Below are positions 24,915-35,754 of a DNA stretch of 64,000 bases, piece by piece; the first letter of the stretch is position 1; the number at the start of each line of letters is the position of its first letter. This DNA comes from Paragyromitra xinjiangensis (lineage: Eukaryota > Ascomycota > Pezizomycetes > Pezizales > Discinaceae). The translations under genes and the position numbers were made by a program. Where the stretch lies: the NCBI GenBank assembly GCA_038503065.1, contig JBCAMK010000016.1, forward strand, positions 1,054,001-1,118,000. Reading direction: 5' to 3'. The notes beneath the pieces are model-generated. The model did no database searches and was not told where the DNA came from. It saw only the letters and a program-made list of their open reading frames with translations.

Positions 24915-27900
24915 ATGGCTTCCAGGACAAACATAACGTCGCTTGAGGGCTCGCAAGTTGGTAACTACCGAATAGGCAGCGAGATTGGCAAAGGATCATT
25001 TGCGACTGTATTTAAGGCACACCATGTGGTGGTAAGGCTTCTCCATTTTCTCTTTAACTTTTATTTGAGAGCTTGAGAGCTTCCGCCCCTTCCCTCCCCA
25101 AAACTACTTCATCCAAGAACCTTTAGAACACCTTGGTGGATAAGAATGGATAAGAACAGCTGTGGTTACTTCATACAATGGAATCTTGCGGGCCCCATTC
25201 TATTTCTAAGATGCTCATTTGAAATTAAACTTTGGGGCTCGGCTCCCTCCCGGGCCTGTTTGAAACCGTTGTGGGGGCTCCTAATGATTGGAGTACAACG
25301 CTGACGTGATTTTCTCGACTGCAGAACAAGAAATCGGTCGCTGCTATCAAGGTAGTGCAACGGGCCAAATTGAACCGAAAACTACTCGAAAACCTTGAAT
25401 CCGAAATCCAGATCCTCAAAAAATTAAATCATCCACATATCGTGGCTCTGAACGATTGCAAAAAGACTGATAAATACATTCATATTATCATGGAATTTTG
25501 CTCTGTTGGCGATCTCTCCGTAATCATCAAGAAAAGAGACCGCTTAGCCAGCATCCACCCCTCCCTAGAATCTATGGTCCAGGATTACCCACCCATACCT
25601 GGAAGTGGGCTTCATGAAGTTGTTGTAAGGCATTTTTTGAAGCAGCTTGCCAGTGCGCTTGAGTATTTGAGGAAAGATGGATTGGTTCATCGGGACGTAA
25701 AACCACAGAATTTACTATTAGATCCGCCACCAGGATGGGACGGTACAATGGGAGACCAGCAATTCCCTCTAGAGGGCTCACGGGCCCTCGTCGGTCTTCC
25801 GTCTTTGCCCATTTTGAAGCTTGCAGATTTTGGATTCGCGAGGGTATTACCTGCAACTTCTATGGCTGAGACTCTTTGTGGATCTCCGCTCTACATGGCA
25901 CCCGAAATTCTGCGGTACGAAAAGTACGATGCCACAGCAGATCTTTGGTCTGTGGGGACCGTGCTTTATGAAATGATTGTTGGCAGACCACCTTTCCGCG
26001 CTCCTAATCACGTCGATCTTCTCAGAAAAATCGAAACCAAGATGGACAAGATTGATTTCCCGAGTGGGTGCACGGCAAGCGATGACATTCGGGGGCTAGT
26101 ACGGGCTTTGCTAAAAAGAAATCCACTCGAGAGAATGTCGTTTCAGGAATTCTTTGATCACCCTGTGGTTAGAGGTGAAATTCCTGGTGCTGCGGTATTC
26201 CAGCCAGTGAGCCCGAAACTTAGGAGCACTCTGACAGCCATCCAAACGGAATCATTACCGATGAGAAGAACCCCCTCTTTGCGCACACCACGTGATGAGA
26301 GAGCTTCAGGAATCGACCGAGAAGGGAGGGGTGTGCCCGAACATATTCCTTCCTCACCAAGAGCTCGGACAGCTGTAGAATCGTCTGCCCTGCCTTTCGC
26401 ACACTTGCACCCTTCACCAGGAACTCCACCAAGGCTCGTCGAACGAAGGATGACAACTCAAGTTCCCTCTGCACCTCCATCTCCTGCTTTTGAGCGACCA
26501 TTATCACGACCTTCACTGTTAAACCATGCAACGGCACCAGCCAGGCAAGAGCAAGCTCAGGATAGAAGACTGGGTTCTGCAGCGATGGAGAGAGGATACA
26601 GTCGAGGCACAGACCCATCGCCTGGCAGTTCATTATTGGTGCAGCAGCAACGGGAGCGTGAGCCAATGAGAGAGAGAAATCCTCAACGAACAATCAGTGG
26701 CAGAGATATGCGGCCGGTTGAAGAAGAGCGTGTTGAGAAAGACTATGTTTTCATCGACAAACAACATGTCCAAGTTAATGCCTTTGCCGACGAGCTTGCG
26801 ACCAGAGGAACTGGTCGGACTACACCATCACCAACATCTAGTGCACTATCGCGAAGGGTAACTGGCGGACCAAACCATGCTTCACCTTCTAGAGCCATTG
26901 CCGTTGCCGGACGGCGTCCTGAACCTCCAGTCCATGGAAAAGCTTCTTATGAGCGCCGCTACGGATCATCACCTGGGTCTGCGAGATCTGCCCTTGCAAA
27001 AGCCTTGGAGATTGCCAACCTCCGCCTGTTTGGCGTCAGCGTTTCACCACCAAGCCAAAGTCCACCCAATATGCAATCCGGCTATCCACCATATGCCAAC
27101 CCTGGAAGTATGGTTATGATAAGCAACGCTGGTGGTATGGCTGAAGACGACATGATGGCTGTTCAGACTATTGAAGATGCTGCGAGCAGGAGTGACGTTG
27201 TTTACAGCTTTGCGGAAGTGAAGTATGCACAATTGGTACCTTCTGCTCCTTTAGTGCCTCAGGGACTCGGATTACTGCCGTCAGCAACTAGTACCATTGA
27301 AATGGGATTTGGAGGAGAAGTTTCCACAGGAAGTGACATGGAGTTGACCCCAGATGCAATTGTTCAACTTGCTGAGGAGGCATTGGTGTTATATGTGAAA
27401 GCGCTTTCTCTACTGGCACGAGCAATGGATATTGCAAGTGCTTGGTGGTCCGCGTCTGGTTCACGTAATGGATCAGGGGGCCCAGCAACTCAGATTGCCA
27501 GCAACCGCATTAACAGCGTCGTCCAATGGGTTCGCGAACGGTTCAACGATGTACTAGAAAAGGCAGAATTTGTTCGTGTCAAGCTACTAGATGCGCAAAA
27601 GGAGTTGCCAAGGAGTCACCCAAGCCACCCAATCAATCATCCAGAAAGCGGCGAGGGATCGATGGGTACTAGTGGAGACAGGGTCGTTGTAACCCCTGGT
27701 GTGACTGCTGAGAAATTGATGTACGATCGGGCGCTTGAGATGAGCAGGGCTGCAGCTGTTAATGAGTTGGTTGGAGAGGATCTTAATGGGTGTGAAGTGG
27801 CTTATGTTACTTCCATTCGCATGCTGGAGGCAGTTTTGGAAAGAGACAGCGATAGTGAGGGAGATGATGGGCAAATGGATGAGGACGATAGGAGAATCGT

Positions 27901-27967
27901 GGAGAAGTGTGAGTCTTCCTTGGATAGTTTCTTAACCTTACTCTTAGAAGCGCAAGAATGGTACTGA
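24915..27967 (+). CDS. atg1: Autophagy-initiating serine/threonine kinase Atg1
   Basis: Atg1 starts autophagosome formation together with Atg13 and the Atg17 complex. Two exons (24915-25031, 25325-27967) give 919 aa; the 293-nt intron is the longest in the window. The kinase domain begins at residue 15 (GNYRIGSEIGKGSF). It has catalytic K48 in AAIKVV, H161-R-D163, D207-F-G, and an activation loop AETLCGSPLYMAPE whose T222 matches the activating Thr of yeast Atg1. A long Ser/Pro-rich linker follows. The segment DYVFID at about 512-517, before VNAFADEL, corresponds to the Atg8-interacting motif region of yeast Atg1. The C-terminal helical MIT-type region binds Atg13. The start was chosen because it leads straight into the conserved N-terminus; two uORFs lie upstream. 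Confidence 0.96.
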
Positions 27968-29094
27968 TACGAAGTAGTCATGGAAAGCATTCGCAACAGA
28001 CTTGCTTGCCTGAAGAGGAAAGCAGCCATGGTTATGTCGAAACGATCCTCTGGGATTCACTCAATCCATGGCTCACCACATCTCCAATCCATGTCGCCTG
28101 TCATGATGGGAGCGTCCCCAAAGTAATTCAGGTGGATGAAAGAGGAGGATAAATAAATAACTAACTTTACGTCAATATCTCATAAAGATTCAGAGATTGC
28201 GATGTTGGCTGTGAGCAGCCAACCGGGCTTTGTTTTGTGGTGTTCTATTCCGTTTCAAGCACACTCGTTTGATACAAGTTGCTGCTTGTATCATTTTCTC
28301 TCCGAGGGTTATCGGGGTGTACGGTTATGCGGTTTGGCGTTTTTGTTTTGATTCTTTCTTCTTTTTCAACTTCCTTTCGTCGCGTTTAGTATCCCATAGC
28401 AAGAGGTGCAGGCATTTTTCAGGTCAAAGATATTTTAGTGGACGAAGACTTATTTTCTTGATACTTTTTTTTATTTGCATTCTCTCTACATTTTGTTCTC
28501 TGGTGTTTATTTCCATATTCTCCTCGGTTCTAGTAGGGTCTGTTTGATCTCAATTTCGGTTTTGGGACTCAGGCCGGTGGGGCGGATCGTTTGGTTGGCT
28601 TTGTTTTCCTTTTGATCTTGAATTGTATGATTACGGCGTCTTGATATTCTACAGGAAGACTCTTTATTTTTCTTCGGACAAGGGTCATGCATATTTATGG
28701 AGTAACGTCGCCTTCTGATTCTATATAACGTTTCGAAACGATAAGATTGTATTTAAAGAAATGATAGCTGAAACAGCCGATTTACTTTACATTCTCGGAG
28801 GTGGGGTACTTCTCTTACGTACTGAAACATGGACTCTGCGTGACTTGATTTTTTATATTGCAGCCTTGAAAAGAAAAGTACTGCAAAGTGACGATAGCAG
28901 TCAAGTGACCACAACTAGGATGAAGGTCCCCCTGTATTAGGATAAGACAAGGTATCGCGAGATTCTACCCCCGCAAAACACTGCCACAGATTTTGGCAAC
29001 TGGTCGACATGTCACATGGGGTGATAACACGCGCAGAGAGGCTAATGACCCGCAAGCTGACAGCCAGGGGTGCTGCAGCAAGGCGTTGCCAAGC

Positions 29095-29116
29095 GTGAGG
29101 CTCAACGGAGCCTCAC
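29095..29116. other. Perfect 9-bp hairpin with AACG tetraloop
   Basis: GTGAGGCTC and GAGCCTCAC flank a 4-nt loop. Just upstream are the palindrome TGCTGCAGCA (29071-29080) and a GGCGTTGCC mini-hairpin (29082-29090). Such density suggests a structured RNA or the end of a mobile element. Confidence 0.45.
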
Positions 29117-30616
29117 CAGCGTCATCCAGGTATTCGCCTTCATTCTTTCCTTGATTTGTAACCCTGCAAAAAACAACGATTTCTTCATGTCATCATATAC
29201 CAGGGGCTTATGATCTTGGGGTTATCGATATTTATGGCACGCCTTGTCTTCGCGGTGATCAGCAGTCTGGATCAAGGGGCGTGTTACTGGTAATAACAGG
29301 ATTATGGGCGAATATTCATGAAGGGGAAGACTGGGTTTGTCGTACGTTATTTGTGAGCTTCCTTTCTGGCTGTTTCGGGAGGGATCTGCTGATGATGCTG
29401 GGTTTGGGTTTAGGGAATAGACTGGAGGAGATTCGAAGATTCCATGATGTCTTCGTTAAAGTTATTGACCGTCGTCAACATTTCATGAATTAGCTGAGAT
29501 CTTCAGTCTATGGACATGGAAGGCGACTTGCTGCATAGCAATTAATGAAATTCGCTGAGAGGCGGGGTGAAATTAGTCCTAAAATAGTTGTTGAACTGCG
29601 GGCTGTAATTTTTTCCTGTTTTCATTGAGTTTCGTTAGGGGAGATTGCTAAACCGTGTGATTAGAAATTTGAACCGTTAGGATTTTGGTAACCCTAGCAC
29701 TGATATCATGGAAGATCTGGACCCTTGTGTATCTTCTCCGTTTGTTTCTCGGGAAACTTGCTAATGGTATTGGTGCTCAAGATGCTGGATACCACGTTAT
29801 TCCAACACTCAGTTCTTGAACTTTAAGTGGATGGAATTACGCGACCGGACTCCCTGATTCTGTATGCGATATTTCAGCTAACATCTGATATATTGGCATC
29901 AAAGTTTGGAGTAGAAGATATTTAGGTTCTGTAGGAGCGCTACTACACTCGCGCTAGGCCCTATACTTTCGGGGGTGATCGAAGACCAAGTAGATCACAT
30001 TACTGTTTACGATCTCTCTACTTAAAGTTTGCAGGAAGCCTCCCTGACCATTCGTGTGATGGATGAGGAACTTGTGGGAAACCCCGAGCAAGAAAGTGGG
30101 TGATTTCTTTACTTTCATTCTCATCAACCTTAGATGGCGAGGAATTCCTACCCGCTTTATTCAACAGGTTGGGAGGATAGGTTAGGAGCTCTTAAATTAT
30201 TAAATAAAGATAATTTACCGGTGGATTTCATAAGTTATTGAATTACGCTTTGGAAATGAGAGAGTTGAGGGAAGACAGAAGTCATTGAGACCAAGGTAAC
30301 TCCTTTTTATTATCTTTTCGTTATATGTCGCCAAACCGATTCTCATTGTTGCCAACATTATCGCTGGTATTTGTTCGTGGACTGGATAGTCTGAGACTAC
30401 AGCCCATAGCAAATGGCGAAGTTGGCACTAATGCATTCCTGTCATTATACTACTGCCTGGCACTAACACTCGTCCAGCATAGGTTCACTTCTATATTCAC
30501 CAGCCTCCGATAGGCCAAAAGCATTACCCTAAAATCTCAACCCAGAGAACCATGAGCGTTGCGATATATTCACTGCAAGGCTCGGGACTGCATGTTTTAA
30601 GAGAATTGGGTCTCTT

Positions 30617-31081
30617 TTGGAGGACGGCCAATTTACAATTGCAACGAATAAATATGCAATGTTTGTCCACCTGGTATACACACTAGTGGGGGGGTTCTCG
30701 ATCGGGAATTCATTCTCGGCCCGCGAGGACGCGAAGGTCTTCCTCACATGTGTGGAATTGGAGCTGAGGGTCGCCAAAGACATAAAGGATCAAGAATCTC
30801 ACATTCTATTTCTCGCAACCACTATTGCTAGATCTCTGGGTTTGCCTGAAGAGGTGGTACGGATGGCGGCTGGATTTTGGCTACGTCTAGTTCAAAATAT
30901 GGACAAGGTTTCTGCGACCCGAGGATTCAAGTGGCCATCAAGCCGACGCGAAACGGGTAGCACGCTTAAGCTTGCTGAAAAAAACAACCCAATATATTTA
31001 ACGACTGACTGCCCGTGCGGTAGTGAAGGTTCTGGCGGACAGGGCTTCTTCGTGCATTTTTTAAAGCACATTCCTAATTAA
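30617..31081 (+). other. Open frame of unknown status
   Basis: A frame of 154 codons without stops; its first ATG is at about 30659. The middle part (FLTCVELELRVAKDIKD and LGLPEEVVRMAAGFWLRL) looks protein-like and amphipathic, but no family is recognised. No splice-supported extension or TATA box was found. It may be a fragment of an old gene or chance. Confidence 0.2.
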
Positions 31082-31279
31082 GCAACTATAGATGTCGATG
31101 TTACTCCTCATTTTTCCTTCCCTATTCACTCTTATCTCTGTTCGCACTTTGAGGACTGGGAGGATGTTGAGTCTAGTTTAACTAGACGCTTAGAATGGCC
31201 CTCAGCCTATCCCTCTAAAGCATCTGAACTATACATAAAACTCCTCACATATTAGCTAGGCTAGGCAATAGATAAAGCT

Positions 31280-31285
31280 GTACTA
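31280..31285. repeat. Left candidate target-site duplication GTACTA
   Basis: Identical in direct orientation to 31507-31512 on the other side of the inverted-repeat element. Confidence 0.45.
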
Positions 31286-31506
31286 GGGTGTAGGGGAAAG
31301 TCTGTCACCAGGTGGCGGTGCTATCTTCCCTTCACCCTTAACACTCTGGGGCTCTTTCATTAAGTAACCCTTAACTTTCTTTATCTCTGAAGCCTCTCTA
31401 CTTTCTGTAAGGTTGCTGTAAATTTTTAAGTCTTGAGTTGAGTTGGCGGTCAAGTTTCGCACTGCCAGCATGGCCACCTGGTGACAGACTTTTCCCCACC
31501 CCCGAA
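31286..31506. mobile_element. Putative MITE with terminal inverted repeats
   Basis: The left end (about 31286-31322) and right end (about 31470-31506) are inverted copies. The core AAAGTCTGTCACCAGGTGGC is perfect, and both sides extend with few mismatches outward (G-rich against C-rich ends) and inward (TGCT/AGCA). The 221-bp element is bracketed by direct GTACTA copies at 31280-31285 and 31507-31512, a possible target-site duplication. It encodes nothing. The superfamily cannot be assigned; a 6-bp duplication is unusual, so the real duplication may be shorter. Confidence 0.6.
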
Positions 31507-31512
31507 GTACTA
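31507..31512. repeat. Right candidate target-site duplication GTACTA
   Basis: Partner of 31280-31285. Confidence 0.45.
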
Positions 31513-33559
31513 AGGCTAGCTTGGCCTAGCCAAGTATACTTGATATGCAGTTGTTAACGCAGCAGCAACATGACACGCTATAAAGAGTCCGCTACATGCT
31601 ACCGACAGAAACCAGAGCCTAGTTTGTTGCGACCCTTCCCATAGCTATAATCCCCAGGATTCTAACCACTTGTCTGTATTGGTGGGCGAGAAGTCGGTGC
31701 TGGGTTATTAACATTGTGAGGGATGACAGCGATCAGGGCAGCCAAGTTGTGCAACATAGTCTGATAAAGACCGACAAACACTCCCTGGGTAAAATAGGGG
31801 AATATTGAACTTTATCGAAATTGTGAATTGAAGATTTTACGGCGGCCTGCAGCACTGTTTTTGCTGATGAACCTCGCTCTTTGAGAGTATCGGTATCACC
31901 ACTACAACTGCTGAATTGATTGACTGCCCCATATAAGCTACCTGCTGGCTCCTAAACCAACTAATTACTTCATGCCAAATAAGCTTACTACTAGTACATA
32001 TACACGCAGCACCTAAGTCAATTAACTGCAGACTGCTTAGTGTGTTGGGTGCATAGCAGATTTTCACTACGTGAGTAGGGTTAGGGTTGTTATTTCTCCA
32101 ACTGCCAACCATTGCCCAATTACTTGAGGCATAAAACGGCCCCTCAGGGTCACCAAAATACCAAGGGGGACTACATGGATGGGTCTCAGGCTTGCCCCGG
32201 CTCTGCTAGTAGTTTTGAGAGAGAAAAATCATGGGGGTGTTTTCGAAGTTTGATTCTCTTAATTATGGCGGTTTGGTTGCTGCAGGCTGCCGTATCCCAC
32301 AGTAGTCATAATAAAAATGACATCCTAGTCCCGACTACATTCTTATAAGTTGCAAGTGATATTTGCGGGCTTCGCCTGCATCAAGATCTGGATATGGCTT
32401 GGATATAGACTTAAATTTTTAGGTTTCAGAGCTTTTCAGCCAGCTATCTCTAGAGGCTGGCAGTGCCCTCTGGTCTAGATCTATATACTCATGTAGTAGC
32501 CTCTCGGGTGCCTCAGTCTGTCTCTCACTAATCTCCATCCCCCAAAGCCATGGCTGAGAAACCTCATATTGGAAAACTCAGGCTACTCCTTGCTCGCGCC
32601 CGTTAGAGAAATCAAACCGGCAGAAACCAACTATAGTACCCCCTCCTGCCTGTGAATTGGCATATGGATGGAAAAGGCTCGGATATCCTCGGTCAAAAAG
32701 ACCCGAACCATACTTGGAGGAACCTGGCCAATAGTTTTGCTTTAAATCCACAGCGCATATGCACGAGCAGGGGTTTTATCATTTTACACTTATTAGAGAT
32801 ACTAGCAACCCCTGTCCAAAAGCATGAGTATAGGTGCTAAATAAACCTACAAAACTTACGGATTCTTTCCGAATATTCAGTGGCGTGCAGCCGTTTTTTG
32901 GCATTGCATTGCAAGCCAGGGGCTGTGGAACAGCGACGGGCCTGTGGGAAGGAGGGGAGTTAGCGTCGGTGCCGTCACAGGGCGAGCCGACTGTAGTGAT
33001 GATATTTATCAAGATACATTCCTATATTTCCAATAGATATTCTTATAGAAAATCAGAATAATCTTTTATGAATACGAAAATGCCGTTAAAATTATTAGAT
33101 GTAGTATCCTCCCTTATGACTACAGGCACTGCCTTGCACTATGCTAAATGCTAAACCTATCGCAAGGGTCCCTGGCAAGGAAGAATGGAGACAATGTCCC
33201 CAGGCGGCCGAACCCACTAATCTCTTACTAACATCTCTCCTCAACTTTTTGCTAAATCTCAAGGTACATAGTTCTCGCTTTAATCATCTACCAGGCGATC
33301 GTAATCCCCGCCCCTCCCCTAGCTAGCCAATGGCTTGAGATCTCGTGTAAGCCCAAGGTAAGATGTTAACCCCCGTTTTATTAATATTTGATGCGAAGCT
33401 CATAATAATTAGAAGTACGCCGCTGCCTACAGTAATGAGATAATGCGGAGAATTATATGTAGGTTTAAGGTGACTGCAGCTGTCTCGTGAAAACCCGGGC
33501 AGCATTGTTTTAGTTTTTCCCATTACCTACCTAAAAACCCATTCTCAACCCATCCCATA

Positions 33560-33880
33560 TCCCCTCTTTTTTCTAGCAGCCATCAAAGCATTAACCCTCT
33601 TTTTAGCTCTTTTCATCTTGGACATCTGCTTTTTTACCCAGAGACTGTAGCTTAGCTCTTTGGGGGCTTTCTTTGCTTCTAGGATCTTTATGTGGCCTTG
33701 CAGCTTCAGACCAAGGAGGTCAGTAATCGATATTGATCAAAAATAAGCTGGGTGATAAACCAACACGATCCGGCAGCTACTCTCCTCCTCTTCCTCCTCA
33801 CTTTTTTTTCATCTTTGCTTTCTTCATCTCCCGCCTCGTCGAGTACCACCCGTCCACCGTTATCCCCACTACCCTAGACT
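33560..33880 (-). pseudogene. Possible decayed coding fragment, Lys/Glu-rich
   Basis: Read on the minus strand, one frame gives an acidic then basic stretch (LDEAGDEESKDEKK then RRKRRR). An overlapping frame gives ILEAKKAPKELSYSLWVKKQMSKMKRAKK before a stop. Such charged tails occur at the C-termini of fungal DNA transposases, but no catalytic domain is present and the assignment is a guess. Confidence 0.2.
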
Positions 33881-35754
33881 CTCCCCACTAGTGCTAGTGG
33901 GCTTGAGGATTCATTAGATTAGTGAATTTGAGTGAGGGTATGCAAATCACGAGGAGGCAGGCAAGAAGTTATAATGAAGGAAGGGTATGTGGACACCCTA
34001 CGAGACATCCTGAGGTTGGATCGAGAACTTCGGAAAGGTTCAGGAGTTGTATGATCTTCTAGGACGATGAGATAGCACGAGGGAGGTGCTCAGAGTTCTA
34101 GTCCCACGACGTTCTTCATATGGTGTAGAGTCCATTTATTACCAGGGTCCGCGACTGAACCTTAATATTGGGTCACGATAGCTTCTCTCTATTATCACAC
34201 ATCGGTAAAAAAAGATTGCGTCCACTAGGTACATACCACAGCCAGCTTTCATCCTGTCCGGACCAATACATACGCCTACCGTTAGTTCACAGACAAGACA
34301 ACCTTGGGTGGGCCTATCCGCCATAAATGGGGGTGTCATGGGAGCTGCTAGGCTATTTCCACCGGGCTACCCAAGCTAGATACCCTGACTACTGCTCTAC
34401 CTCTTGTCCCCTGCGAGTTCCCAGCCATACCCCTCAGGAGTTACAATAACCTTCTCGCACCTCTTAACCTACCCTGTAAGGTCAACCGAAGCTGCGTACC
34501 CAGCGACAGAAAAAGAGGGATGTCCAGAAGCGGAAGAAGACCCGAGAAAAATATTTAAATAAAAGGATTGAGGGACAGGCTGTTATTGAATCACTAGAAT
34601 TTAGGGCCGGACTACGAATTGAGACGAGAAAGAAAATGTCCTCTATGTCATGCAATGAAGCCACAGCAAAGAAATGTTTGGTAAAGAGTGTGATTGGAAA
34701 GATCCAATTTGGGGTGATTTTAAGAAGGTGGAGACCAGTCAAGGATTCTCTATGTGGTGGATCTTTCTGGTGAAGCGAGGGTGATTTACAAGATTACACT
34801 TATAGATGATTTACCCGATACCCAGCGTAAAGCTCTATAATTCAACTTTGATTATGTAAGAGAGGATTAAAGGCTTCACCTGGCAACCAAACGCAACCAT
34901 GCACCAACCAGTGGCCGAACGAAAGCAGTTGGTTATCACACTGCAGCGGAGAAGCGCTATTACTATGGAACATATGTGATGAACGAAAACACTGAAAGTA
35001 AGGCTGATAGACTCCTTTTGTAAAGGCTTCTAATTTCACGAAAATCTTGGTCCAAGTATCCTTTCCATGGCAACTAGGTCTTCCACTGTTGGGGTTGAAC
35101 ACAGATGAACTGGCTCAGACCAACATCCTCCCGAAAAATTCAAAAATGCCTCTTTTTGCTCCTCAAGTTACATACACATACGGTGGTTTTTGTAATAAAG
35201 CACATCATGACAACGACATCTCAACTTGACCTAGTGAGATGTGGGCCCCATTAGAGCCAAGGATGGAAAGATTGTATCGCAGCCCGAGGGATTTGGGTCC
35301 TGGGCAGGTGCATTTTTATGGAGATGGGTATATTTTGAATTCACCGATCCTAGGAGCTATCATTGCGCCCGATAGATTTGTTGGGTTAGGGTTTTATCCT
35401 TAGTACCTGTTTACAGATTCACATTACTTTACGAACTCCTACAGACATTCCATTTTAAGGACATCATACCCGAGTCGGGTTGATACAGATGAAGCACCAT
35501 GCTGCACATTCAGTATACGAGTGATCACCTATGACCATACCCTTAACCATACCCCCACATCCACAGACAGAACAAGAAAGCTAGTTTTCAGTCTATTGTT
35601 AATCAGTAAAACCATACAGATCAACCGATTCTCCATCCATTTTATGCCTCCATGAAACATCAAACCCATTCATAACAACAACAATCCACCATGCAAAAGC
35701 CCAAACCGATATATTACAAATCCCCCACAATTTCCAGCAGCCATTCCCTACCCA

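Larger units (their letters stand above)
27968..35754. other. 7.8-kb region without a convincing gene
   Basis: Between the 3' ends of atg1 and prp28. The first 0.8 kb is T-rich and probably contains the atg1 3' UTR. The rest has a hairpin cluster at 29065-29120, an open but unrecognised frame at 30617-31081, a MITE at 31286-31506, and possible decayed coding sequence at about 33560-33880 on the minus strand. No intact gene is recognised. Confidence 0.5.

Noticed and set aside
25032..25324. A snoRNA hidden in the long atg1 intron.
   Set aside because: No paired C/D boxes or convincing H/ACA structure is visible.
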